Positions 41,989-50,217 of a stretch of 64,000 bases of DNA are shown here, piece after piece. Source of the DNA: an uncultured Draconibacterium sp. (GTDB lineage: Bacteria; Bacteroidota; Bacteroidia; Bacteroidales; Prolixibacteraceae); the NCBI RefSeq assembly GCF_963676735.1, contig NZ_OY781464.1:4063001-4127000 (forward strand), read 5' to 3'. The notes under the pieces were generated by a model. The model made no database searches. It saw only the letters and a list, made by a program, of their open reading frames with translations, and had not been told where the DNA came from. Numbering within the stretch: the stretch's first letter is position 1; every line of letters starts with the position of its first letter. The position numbers and the translations under genes are program-made.

Positions 41989-44322
41989 ATGAATAAAATA
42001 ATATTGATACTCCCACTTCTCTTGCTTTTTTTTACCAGCCATATTTTTGCTCAGGAAGACCACTCTGATGCGGTAATTATCGGGCACGTTGTTTCAAAAG
42101 GTGAGCACATACCGTTTGTAAATATTTTTTTGGAAGGTACTAAATACGGCACCACTACTGATGTTACCGGACACTACATGATGGTTGACCTTCCGGTAGG
42201 TGAATATACGCTGGTTGCCAAAATGATTGGATATAAGGAAGACAAACATCACGTGGTTTTAAAAGCCGGCGAAACAGTTGAGATAAAATTTGATTTGGAA
42301 GAAGATGTAATACACATGGACGAAGTGGTGATTACCGGCACCAAAACCTTTAAGCGCCAAACCGAAAGTGCAGTTATTGTGAATGTACTGGATGCAAAAA
42401 CCATTGAAAAAGTAGCGGCACAAACCATTTCCGAATCCCTGAGCTTTCAACCCGGGCTGCGCATGGAAACCGATTGTCAGACCTGTAACTACACCCAGCT
42501 AAGAATGAATGGATTGGGTGGTGCCTACAGCCAGATATTAATTAATGGGCGGTCGGTTTTCAGCCCATTAACCGGGCTTTATGGCCTCGAGCAATTGCCA
42601 ACCGAAATGGTAGAACGAATTGAAGTGGTACGCGGTGGTGCCTCGGCTTTATACGGAAGTAGTGCGATTGGCGGTACGGTTAATATTATTACCAAACTGC
42701 CCCAGCGAAATGCATACGAAGTGACATCAAATAATACCATAATTGGCAGCGATGCACTCGATTATAATGTAAATGCTACCCTTACTGCGCTATCGCAGAA
42801 ACGCAATGCCGGAATGGTTTTGTATGCTTTTCATCGCGACCGCGACGCGTTTGATGCCAATGGTGATAACTTTTCGGAACTCCCGACAATTACCAACAAT
42901 TCCTTTGGTATAAATTCATTCTTTCAACTGGATGAAGATCAGAAAATTGAAGCCAATTTCTCGAGCACACACGAATACCGTTTTGGTGGCGAAATGATTG
43001 ACGGCCCGGCATATCTTGCGCAGCAATCGGAAGAACGCACGCACGATGTAATAATGGGCGGAGTAGATTATACCTACACTCCGAACATGCACACCAGTTT
43101 TGTATTGTATGGGGCAAGCCAGTACACCAAACGAAAGCATTACACCGGAATTGCTCCTGACGGGGGCGATGAATTGCAGGATTTTAACAATGCTCCTCCT
43201 TACGGTAACTCAAAAAACTATACCTACCAGTTTGGAGCACAGCTAAATCACGCCATTAGCGACTTTGCCGGAGCAGGAACCAATATTTTTACTTTTGGCG
43301 CCGAGTTTGTTAGCGACGATGTTTTTGATGAAATTGAAGCCTACGATTACCTGATTGACCAGACAGCCAACAACTTTGGAGCTTTTGTTCAAAGCGACTG
43401 GTCGATAACACAAAAAACAACTTTGCTGGCCGGAATTCGTGCCGACAAACACAACTTTGTTGATAATCTGATTCTCAATCCACGTGTTTCGTTGCTGATG
43501 AAGCCCAATTTAAACACCCAGCTGCGTCTTTCGTGGTCTACCGGGTTTAGAGCGCCACAAGCTTTTGATGCGGATATGCACATTGCATTTGCCGGAGGGG
43601 GCATACAAACCATCCAGCTGGCCGACAATCTGGAAGAGGAACGTTCGCAAAGCTTAAGCGCTTCGTTAAACTGGGATAAACCAAACGAAAAACACATTAT
43701 TGGCTTTACCATTGAAGGTTTTTATACCCAACTAAAAGATGCATTTATTTTGGAAGAACTTGCCACTGATGCTTCGGGAAATTCAATTCTCGAGAAACGT
43801 AACGGCGGAAACAGTAATGTTTATGGTGCAACTTTTGAGGCCCGTGCTAATTTTAACCGTACACTTCAACTGGAAACCGGAATTACGCTGCAGAAAAGCC
43901 AATACGATGAAGCAGTAGCCTGGTCGGAAGAACTGCCCGGAACGAAAGACTATTTGCGCACCCCGGAAGCCTATGGCTATTATACGGTGACCTGGACTCC
44001 TGATAAGCGTTTCAGTGCGGCCTTGTCGGGGGTATACACCGGCTCTATGCTGGTACCGCACTACGGCCTGGCAGGCGATGCAGGAACCATCGAGCAAGAT
44101 GAATTATTTGAATCGCCTACGTTTATGGACATGACCTTAAAACTGAGCTACACCATAGAGCTGGAACGTATTGATTCATCCATAGAAATTTTTGGTGGAC
44201 TTACCAACTTGCTGGATGATTACCAGACAGATTTCGACAAAGGAAAAAACCGCGACAGTGGCTACATTTACGGTCCTGCCAAACCCCGATCGGTTTTCTT
44301 TGGCATAAAACTGTTTAACTAA
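41989..44322 (+). CDS. TonB-dependent receptor with CQxC plug motif (plus strand)
   Basis: This 777-residue protein has a signal peptide (about 1-22), a carboxypeptidase-regulatory-like domain (about 30-110, IIGHVVSKGEHIPFVNIFLE), a plug domain with AQTISESLSFQPGLRMETDC then QTCNYTQLRMNGLGGAYSQI and VERIEVVRGGASALYGSSAI, and a barrel ending SVFFGIKLFN. The paired cysteines in DCQTCNY are unusual for a plug and are shared with the convergent receptor. No SusD partner is present, which argues for metal, siderophore or cofactor uptake rather than glycan uptake. It converges on the second receptor with a shared terminator. Confidence 0.88.
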   Translation: MNKIILILPLLLLFFTSHIFAQEDHSDAVIIGHVVSKGEHIPFVNIFLEGTKYGTTTDVTGHYMMVDLPVGEYTLVAKMIGYKEDKHHVVLKAGETVEIKFDLEEDVIHMDEVVITGTKTFKRQTESAVIVNVLDAKTIEKVAAQTISESLSFQPGLRMETDCQTCNYTQLRMNGLGGAYSQILINGRSVFSPLTGLYGLEQLPTEMVERIEVVRGGASALYGSSAIGGTVNIITKLPQRNAYEVTSNNTIIGSDALDYNVNATLTALSQKRNAGMVLYAFHRDRDAFDANGDNFSELPTITNNSFGINSFFQLDEDQKIEANFSSTHEYRFGGEMIDGPAYLAQQSEERTHDVIMGGVDYTYTPNMHTSFVLYGASQYTKRKHYTGIAPDGGDELQDFNNAPPYGNSKNYTYQFGAQLNHAISDFAGAGTNIFTFGAEFVSDDVFDEIEAYDYLIDQTANNFGAFVQSDWSITQKTTLLAGIRADKHNFVDNLILNPRVSLLMKPNLNTQLRLSWSTGFRAPQAFDADMHIAFAGGGIQTIQLADNLEEERSQSLSASLNWDKPNEKHIIGFTIEGFYTQLKDAFILEELATDASGNSILEKRNGGNSNVYGATFEARANFNRTLQLETGITLQKSQYDEAVAWSEELPGTKDYLRTPEAYGYYTVTWTPDKRFSAALSGVYTGSMLVPHYGLAGDAGTIEQDELFESPTFMDMTLKLSYTIELERIDSSIEIFGGLTNLLDDYQTDFDKGKNRDSGYIYGPAKPRSVFFGIKLFN

Positions 44323-44325
44323 AAA

Positions 44326-44351
44326 AGGCTGTTGAACGAATCCAACAGCCT
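44326..44351. terminator. Bidirectional terminator between the convergent TonB receptor genes
   Basis: AGGCTGTTG (44326-44334) and CAACAGCCT (44343-44351) form a 9-bp stem with an 8-nt loop, preceded by six A and followed by pyrimidines, directly after the stop at 44322 and 22 bp from the other stop at 44373. Confidence 0.8.
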
Positions 44352-44372
44352 CTTCCTTCATATCGTAAAAAA

Positions 44373-46742
44373 TCAATACAAGGTTCCAATGCTAATCCCT
44401 ACATAAATGGTCCGCGGAGTTAGCGGCCCATAAACGTAGGCAGGATCGCGGTCTACACCTGTATCAAAATCGTTTTGATAGCTATTAAAAATGTTCTTCA
44501 TGCCCCCATTTAAAGCCAGCTTAATATGATCAGTAAGCCTGAAATCATAACTGAGTTTTATGCCTGCATCAAAAAATGGGTCGCTTTTTCGTAATTCGCC
44601 AGCCTCCGGGTTATCCAACCCCGGCCCAAAATACGGAATCAGCATTTTGCCGGTGTAGTTTCCGGTAAAGGCAATTTTAAACAAAGGTGTTGGCGAAAAA
44701 CCGGCACTTAGATAACCGTAAGAATCAGGGGTCCGAAAGAATCGCTTTTCTCCAAATTCCTGCGGGGCTTCAAATTCGCTTTTCTGAAAGGTAAACCCCG
44801 ATTGCAACTGCAATTTATTTGACGGTGAAGCATTAAACTCAATATTTATGCCCTGTACGCGTGCACCATCTTCAGCATTAACACGGGTGTAAATAACGGT
44901 ACCTTCCTCATCGGGGGTACCATATTCATTGGCAAAAGGGTCGATTAGTGCCGTGTAAAAACCTTCTACCAACAACTGGAATTGCCAGTTGCCCCAGTGG
45001 TTTGAATAATCAACAGAAGCAGTAAAACTATTTGAAGACTCCTGCTTTAAATCCGGGTCGTTTTTATGAATAACCTTTCGCGAGCCAGAGGTTTCGATGT
45101 GTAAATCTTCATCAAAAATCTGAGGTGCCCTAAATCCTCTGCCATAACTTCCCCGTAATTGCAGGTGATGTGCAAGGTTGTACATCAGGCTAATACGCGG
45201 ACTCAAAACATTTCCCGATACATTTTCCTCTTGTCCTGTTTTTTCTTCAATAGTATACCTGTCAAAACGTAAGCCTGCGCTAAAAACCAGTTTATCCGTT
45301 TTCCACTCCGACTGCAAAAAGCCGGCATTGGTGGTCATTTTCTGGTCGGCAACAAGGGTATTTCCGTAATGTATATCCTCTACGGCGTCGTAGTAACCCA
45401 GTTTCTGATCTTCCAGCGAACTGCCGTTTGTTTCAATTCCGGCAGTTATTGTAGCCGGAGCAACAACCAAATAATCAAGATTACGAATGTATTGCAGGCC
45501 GGCCGCATAAGTAAAATCATTGGTGGCTCCGTATGCCGACAAATCCTGCTCTGCTCCGTAATACGACTCCCGATCTACTCCTTGCATTGATATAAAGGCC
45601 GAGAACTTATCGCTCTCGCGTAAAAGCAAATCAAAATTTACAGCCCCCGAACTAATCTGGTGTTGCACACTCTCAGCAATATCAGCCTCGTGCAGCGGCA
45701 AATCAAATTTATTACCTCCGCGCCGGTCTTCGTTAATATTAAAATAATCGAATGTAATTTTTCCGCGACTGGCCACACGTTGAAAAAGTCGGGCACCAAT
45801 GGTCGTATTGTTTATAAGTGCCAGCTCCGAGAATCCATCGCCATTGGCATCAAAGGGGTCGCGTTTACGGTGAAAACCAAAAATGCTCATTCCCGTTCTG
45901 TAATCATCGGTAACAAACGAACCGTTTAAGTTGAGACCATAGTCGTTTGCAGCTTCATAATCATTACCCGCGCCAATAAAACTGTTGGTAATTTCGGCTT
46001 TAAAACTATTCGAAATCGGGTCTTTGGTAATCAGGTTAATGGTTCCGGCAATGGCATTGCTACCGTACATTGATGAGCCTCCGCCACGAATAACTTCCAC
46101 TCGTTCAATCATATTGGCAGGTATTAGCTCGAGGCCATAAACACCGGCCAGGCCACTAAAAACGGGGCGCGAATTAATCAGGATTTGCGAATAAGGTCCT
46201 TCAAGGCCATTCATCCGTACCTGCGAAAAGCCACAGTTCTGACAGTTGTTTTCCATGCGCAACCCGGGCGAAAAATTAAGTCCTTCACTTAAAGTTACAC
46301 TTTGTACACGCTCAAAAAGTTTCGGATTTATACTGTTCACAATCGTTGGCGTTTCTTTTCGGCTTTTGGCATTTCTATCGGCCGAAACCACTACCTGCTC
46401 AATGCCAATATTATCCGGTTCCAGTTCTGCCAAAATAGTAATACTTTCTTTGGCTTTCAGCTCTACCTGTTTTTCAAGCGTTTTATAACCTATTGCCGAA
46501 ATAACAAGCACTCGTTTACCCAGGGGTAAGTGAGTCATTTTAAAGTGCCCGGTGGCATCGGCTGCAGTGCCAATTGTTGTTCCTTTTATTGTTATTGTGG
46601 CAAACGGAATATGTTCGCCATCTGACTTTACATCGCCAAATAACATGGCATCGGTTTTTGGCTTTTTATCATCGTCGGGGCCAGCTGCCCACACACTGTT
46701 GTAGGTGATAATATGCAATAAAAGTGCAGCTATCAATTTCAT
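44373..46742 (-). CDS. TonB-dependent receptor with CQxC plug motif (minus strand)
   Basis: About 789 residues from the ATG at 46742, which gives a compact signal peptide (LIAALLLHIITYNSVWA); an ATG at 46766 is also in frame. The layout equals that of the convergent receptor: regulatory-like domain (LFGDVKSDGEHIPFATITIK), plug with SVTLSEGLNFSPGLRMENNC, QNCGFSQVRMNGLEGPYSQI and MIERVEVIRGGGSSMYGSNA, and a barrel ending RTIYVGISIGTLY. The two receptors are clear paralogues arranged tail to tail. The small His-rich membrane protein upstream (160 bp) on the same strand suggests metal-related uptake, which is inference. Confidence 0.88.
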   Translation of the reverse strand: MKLIAALLLHIITYNSVWAAGPDDDKKPKTDAMLFGDVKSDGEHIPFATITIKGTTIGTAADATGHFKMTHLPLGKRVLVISAIGYKTLEKQVELKAKESITILAELEPDNIGIEQVVVSADRNAKSRKETPTIVNSINPKLFERVQSVTLSEGLNFSPGLRMENNCQNCGFSQVRMNGLEGPYSQILINSRPVFSGLAGVYGLELIPANMIERVEVIRGGGSSMYGSNAIAGTINLITKDPISNSFKAEITNSFIGAGNDYEAANDYGLNLNGSFVTDDYRTGMSIFGFHRKRDPFDANGDGFSELALINNTTIGARLFQRVASRGKITFDYFNINEDRRGGNKFDLPLHEADIAESVQHQISSGAVNFDLLLRESDKFSAFISMQGVDRESYYGAEQDLSAYGATNDFTYAAGLQYIRNLDYLVVAPATITAGIETNGSSLEDQKLGYYDAVEDIHYGNTLVADQKMTTNAGFLQSEWKTDKLVFSAGLRFDRYTIEEKTGQEENVSGNVLSPRISLMYNLAHHLQLRGSYGRGFRAPQIFDEDLHIETSGSRKVIHKNDPDLKQESSNSFTASVDYSNHWGNWQFQLLVEGFYTALIDPFANEYGTPDEEGTVIYTRVNAEDGARVQGINIEFNASPSNKLQLQSGFTFQKSEFEAPQEFGEKRFFRTPDSYGYLSAGFSPTPLFKIAFTGNYTGKMLIPYFGPGLDNPEAGELRKSDPFFDAGIKLSYDFRLTDHIKLALNGGMKNIFNSYQNDFDTGVDRDPAYVYGPLTPRTIYVGISIGTLY

Positions 46743-46901
46743 AATTTCTGTGTAATTTGTTTTCAAACTGTTTTTAAATTTTCAGATTGACAAAATCAAT
46801 CCATCAGCTATACCTGTTGATTTACTGTGTTTCCATTTCATAAATCGAGCATAACTGCCTTTGTTGCACAAAGCATGCAACCCAAAAAAATAAGCTGAAA
46901 A

Positions 46902-47276
46902 CTATACGGGTGGGGCCCTGGGAATTAGATGCGGTACAAACTGTTTTTTAAGTTCCTGTTCATCAACAACAACATATTCGTTATGAATTTCAGGTACTTC
47001 AAAATTAAATTCGGTTAAAACAGGTGTTTCGTATAAATCGAAATGCAGTGAAGCAAACAAACAAATTTCTGATTGCGTATGTTTGTGATCGTTTAAAGGA
47101 CCATTGTTGTTAGTACCCGGATGCGAGTGAGTAACAATAATACCGTTGGCATAAACATGCGTATGTTTGTTTTGTATTGAATTTTGAACGATGTAGAAAT
47201 ACACCGGTAAAATAAATACAAACAGTAAATTTGTATGTTTTCTTATTAAATTCACTAAATCGGTTAGAGCAAACAA
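46902..47276 (-). CDS. Small His-rich membrane protein upstream of a TonB receptor
   Basis: The protein has 124 residues. One N-terminal membrane helix (about 16-32, LLFVFILPVYFYIVQ) is followed by a periplasmic-side segment dense in His: NKHTHVYANGIIVTHSHP, then NDHKHTQ. A short acidic region and a Pro-rich end follow. The H-x-H...H-x-H arrangement is typical of Zn/Cu/Ni binding. I know such proteins only as unnamed neighbours of TonB receptors in Bacteroidota. It may pass metal to, or buffer metal for, the receptor's transport step. Only 59 bp separate it from the divergent DUF3859 gene. Confidence 0.6.
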   Translation of the reverse strand: MFALTDLVNLIRKHTNLLFVFILPVYFYIVQNSIQNKHTHVYANGIIVTHSHPGTNNNGPLNDHKHTQSEICLFASLHFDLYETPVLTEFNFEVPEIHNEYVVVDEQELKKQFVPHLIPRAPPV

Positions 47277-47335
47277 AATTAAGAAGCTTTCTAAATAATT
47301 TTATAACATTTGTTACAATAATTGCAGAATTAACA

Positions 47336-47719
47336 ATGGCAAAACGCAGACCTACATTTAAGATATACAGTTACGGCGAATATGCGGAATGGGACAGAAC
47401 GAGTAAGAATATCCCTAAAATACTGGAGTTTTCAACAGAAATAGATGCAAAGATAGGTACGGAGTTTGGTTATGTGCTGCACATAAAAAATGGAAAAGGA
47501 GAGAAGCTTGATTTTCAGATAGACCATCCGCCCTTTACCGACGAAGAGGGAAATATAAGGCCTCCGTTTACGGGCGAACAATTTATTCGTACCAATGATT
47601 TTGAGTTTTACCTTGGCGATTGTATTTGGGAACCACTTGAAGATAAATTGGGAAAATGGGAGCTAACCACCTGGTACAAAGGACAGGTAGTTGCTCACAA
47701 AATTTTTAACTTAAAATAG
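47336..47719 (+). CDS. DUF3859-like protein
   Basis: This 127-residue protein starts at the ATG at 47336 (MAKRRPTFKIYSYGEY); the in-frame upstream extension overlaps the divergent gene and reads as leader. Its strands LEFSTEIDAKIGTEFGYVLH, LDFQIDHPPFTDEEG, then EFYLGDCIWEPLEDKLGKWE and ending TWYKGQVVAHKIFNL, fit what I recall of DUF3859, a small beta-sandwich-like family of unknown function. No signal peptide is present. Confidence 0.6.
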   Translation: MAKRRPTFKIYSYGEYAEWDRTSKNIPKILEFSTEIDAKIGTEFGYVLHIKNGKGEKLDFQIDHPPFTDEEGNIRPPFTGEQFIRTNDFEFYLGDCIWEPLEDKLGKWELTTWYKGQVVAHKIFNLK

Positions 47720-47738
47720 CAACTTAGTGCCTACCCGC

Positions 47739-48035
47739 TTATTGGGCCACTTTTTTTACTTCTTCCGATAATTTTTCAAGGGCTGCATCGGCGGCAGTCA
47801 ACATATCCTGTACCAACTTTTTATAATACTGTTTTACCAGTTTCGGATTGTCTTTTCCATCCGGATGTACTGCACGCAAGCGCAGCTCGCGGTGGGCTTT
47901 TACAATATCTCCGGCAATTTCATACACCGCTTTTTCATCTACATTGTTGTTGTATTCCATCACATAAAAACAATCGCTTAACGCCAACGACATTATCAGG
48001 TCAATGTCCTTCTTCAGGTCTCTTACACTTGCCAT
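47739..48035 (-). CDS. Small helical conserved hypothetical protein
   Basis: This 98-residue cytoplasmic protein is predicted to be entirely helical: DLKKDIDLIMSLALSDCFYV, EKAVYEIAGDIVKAHRELRL, then PKLVKQYYKKLVQDMLTAAD. No family can be named. It lies 60 bp downstream of the Ig-like lipoprotein gene on the same strand, so co-transcription is possible. Confidence 0.6.
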   Translation of the reverse strand: MASVRDLKKDIDLIMSLALSDCFYVMEYNNNVDEKAVYEIAGDIVKAHRELRLRAVHPDGKDNPKLVKQYYKKLVQDMLTAADAALEKLSEEVKKVAQ

Positions 48036-48095
48036 AATTCTTTTAATAAAGTTTATTAAAGTTAGAAAATTTATATGAAAGCAAAGGAAAATGTT

Positions 48096-50042
48096 TTACA
48101 TGCGTTGAAAATTGCTTCCCGAAGTAGTATTCCCGGGTTTGAACATGCTGTTGTTGCGTTCCTGTTCTTCTTCTTTCTGGCGCTTTTCAAGAGCTTCTTT
48201 TCGTTTTCGCTCTTCTTCTTCCTTATCGCGAATATTTTTACTAAAAAGTGGGTCGGGTGTTAAATCCCAGCTATGACTTTCGCTCCAGTTCGAGCGCAGC
48301 TTAATTACCTCCTGAACGTATGCAACACGTTCGGGCTGTACCTTATCCTGAAAACTTCCACCATCCCATTTTCCATTTCCGTTGGCATCGTAAATCACTT
48401 TCACCTTATATTTTTCAGGAGGCAGGTACTCAAATAACACCGATCCGTCTTTACTTATCGTTTTTGCTCGCAACACTTCTTCGTCGTCGTTATTTTTCAG
48501 AATTTGCACAATCATTGGCATTGAAACATTGGTAAACGAAAACTCAAGGCTACCATAATAATCTTCCTCACGGGTAGTAAAATTTTTTGTTAAATGCTGG
48601 CTGGTAATACCAAAAATATTGGTGCACGCGGCAGAATCAATCTCCAGGGTATATTCTGTTTCGGGCTCCCAGTTATAGGTGAACCAGTAGGTGCGATATT
48701 TTAACGAATCTTTTTGCAGCTTAATAGGCAAAGCCGTTTTTAGCGTGTCTTCAGTTAAATAAAGTTTCAACATCGAAAAATCAAACGAGCGCACAGGCTC
48801 GGGTGCCACTATCTGTACCACACCATTCAACTCCATGGTTGATGAGAGGTTATTTTGCCAGTAAAATTGTGGCACTGGTTCAGGGCCTTCCTCCTCCTCG
48901 TTGTCGTCCCTTCGTCGCTTTTTCTTTTTTTCATTTTCTTTCTTTTCGGCAAAGTGCATCAATACGGTATCCTGGTGCACATAGGGTTCACCCAAAGAGT
49001 CGAGCAGAAAATAGGCCAGTTCAATGTTTAACGAATCGTATTTCGACACCATCGTATCGGTTATCCACATCAGTACCGAATCTTTAGTTTTATTGAATTC
49101 AAACAGTTGCCAGTTTTCCGCTTCCCTATCAATTAATTTAACCGAGAATGTATCGGCAACCGATTCATTAAACAAAAACAAGCATTTATTTCTGCTTTCG
49201 CGCTCAGCCGATTCGATATACTGATCAAAAATATCTTCCATAAAATAGCGCATGTAAAATGGCTCGGGCAAAAAATGGGTATGTCCCAGCACCAACATCG
49301 AATCAACACCGGAAACCAGGGTATCCAGTTCTTCATGAAAATGTGCCTCGGGTATTACCAGGGTATCAATAAAAGCAATTTCCTCTGCTCCTTCGTTATA
49401 CAACAAGTCGTTGTTCATATCGTTAATGGCAAAGAGGTTATAAGTGCCCGAAGCAATATTGTCAATCATGAACAAGCCTTCGGCATCGGTTTTTGCAATA
49501 TAATCCGGGCGAACCCTAAATACTGCCGAGTCGTGCAGGTTCGAATGCAAAACCAGCAACGAAGGTTCTTCTCCGGGTTCCAGATTAAAACTATTGATTA
49601 CCCGTCCGGCAACCCGCAACGAATCGTACTCGGGGCCGGTACTAAACGAGAAACGCAGGTTTTCAATCGGATTCTGTTCGTTGTTGTCAACTATTGCATT
49701 TTTAAAATCAAGCGAATAGGTTACGCTGTCTTTTAAATCCTCATTAAACTGAATAATAAGTGTTTTAGATTTGGTTTTTATCAGTGGCCTTTTTTCCAGC
49801 GGCGGCGAGATCACAAGTGTTTCTGAAATTTTATCGGTTTGCAGGTATTCATTAAAAGTTAGCCGAACATTGTCTTTATTAAAGTTAAGTGCCTTGTACT
49901 CCGGATTGGTTTCAAGCAAAACAGGAGGCACTGTGTCTCGTGGCCCCCCCACTGGCTGTCCGATGTTGGCACACGATGAAACAATTACAACCCATGCCAG
50001 GGCTGTAACAATCAGAAATGGTAATTTTCCCTTCAATTTCAT
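48096..50042 (-). CDS. Ig-like (Big_5) domain lipoprotein
   Basis: The protein has 648 residues. The lipoprotein signal ends WVVIVSSC, followed by ANIGQPVGGPRDTVPPVLL. A bacterial Ig-like domain of the Big_5 type (about 42-135) contains VRLTFNEYLQTDKISETLVI and a closing IENLRFSFSTG. A long middle region contains carboxypeptidase-like segments (FMIDNIASGTYNLFAINDMN) and a charged linker KKENEKKKKRRRDDNEEEEG. A later domain ends near VKVIYDANGNGKWDGGSF, which has an EF-hand-like calcium loop. The tail is Glu/Lys/Arg-rich. It is probably surface- or periplasm-exposed; the function is unknown. Confidence 0.8.
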   Translation of the reverse strand: MKLKGKLPFLIVTALAWVVIVSSCANIGQPVGGPRDTVPPVLLETNPEYKALNFNKDNVRLTFNEYLQTDKISETLVISPPLEKRPLIKTKSKTLIIQFNEDLKDSVTYSLDFKNAIVDNNEQNPIENLRFSFSTGPEYDSLRVAGRVINSFNLEPGEEPSLLVLHSNLHDSAVFRVRPDYIAKTDAEGLFMIDNIASGTYNLFAINDMNNDLLYNEGAEEIAFIDTLVIPEAHFHEELDTLVSGVDSMLVLGHTHFLPEPFYMRYFMEDIFDQYIESAERESRNKCLFLFNESVADTFSVKLIDREAENWQLFEFNKTKDSVLMWITDTMVSKYDSLNIELAYFLLDSLGEPYVHQDTVLMHFAEKKENEKKKKRRRDDNEEEEGPEPVPQFYWQNNLSSTMELNGVVQIVAPEPVRSFDFSMLKLYLTEDTLKTALPIKLQKDSLKYRTYWFTYNWEPETEYTLEIDSAACTNIFGITSQHLTKNFTTREEDYYGSLEFSFTNVSMPMIVQILKNNDDEEVLRAKTISKDGSVLFEYLPPEKYKVKVIYDANGNGKWDGGSFQDKVQPERVAYVQEVIKLRSNWSESHSWDLTPDPLFSKNIRDKEEEERKRKEALEKRQKEEEQERNNSMFKPGNTTSGSNFQRM

Positions 50043-50217
50043 TTGTAAAAAAATGGATTACAAACATACAAATTCCCTTAAATATAGCCGGTATGCAGTT
50101 GTTAAATTATCCCAAATAAAAGTTACCTGCAATTGAAATTTTGTTGGCAACTTACCCATCTATTTTTAAAAGTTATTTTAGAATTATTTTAACTTGCTTG
50201 TGAAAAGAAAAAACAAA

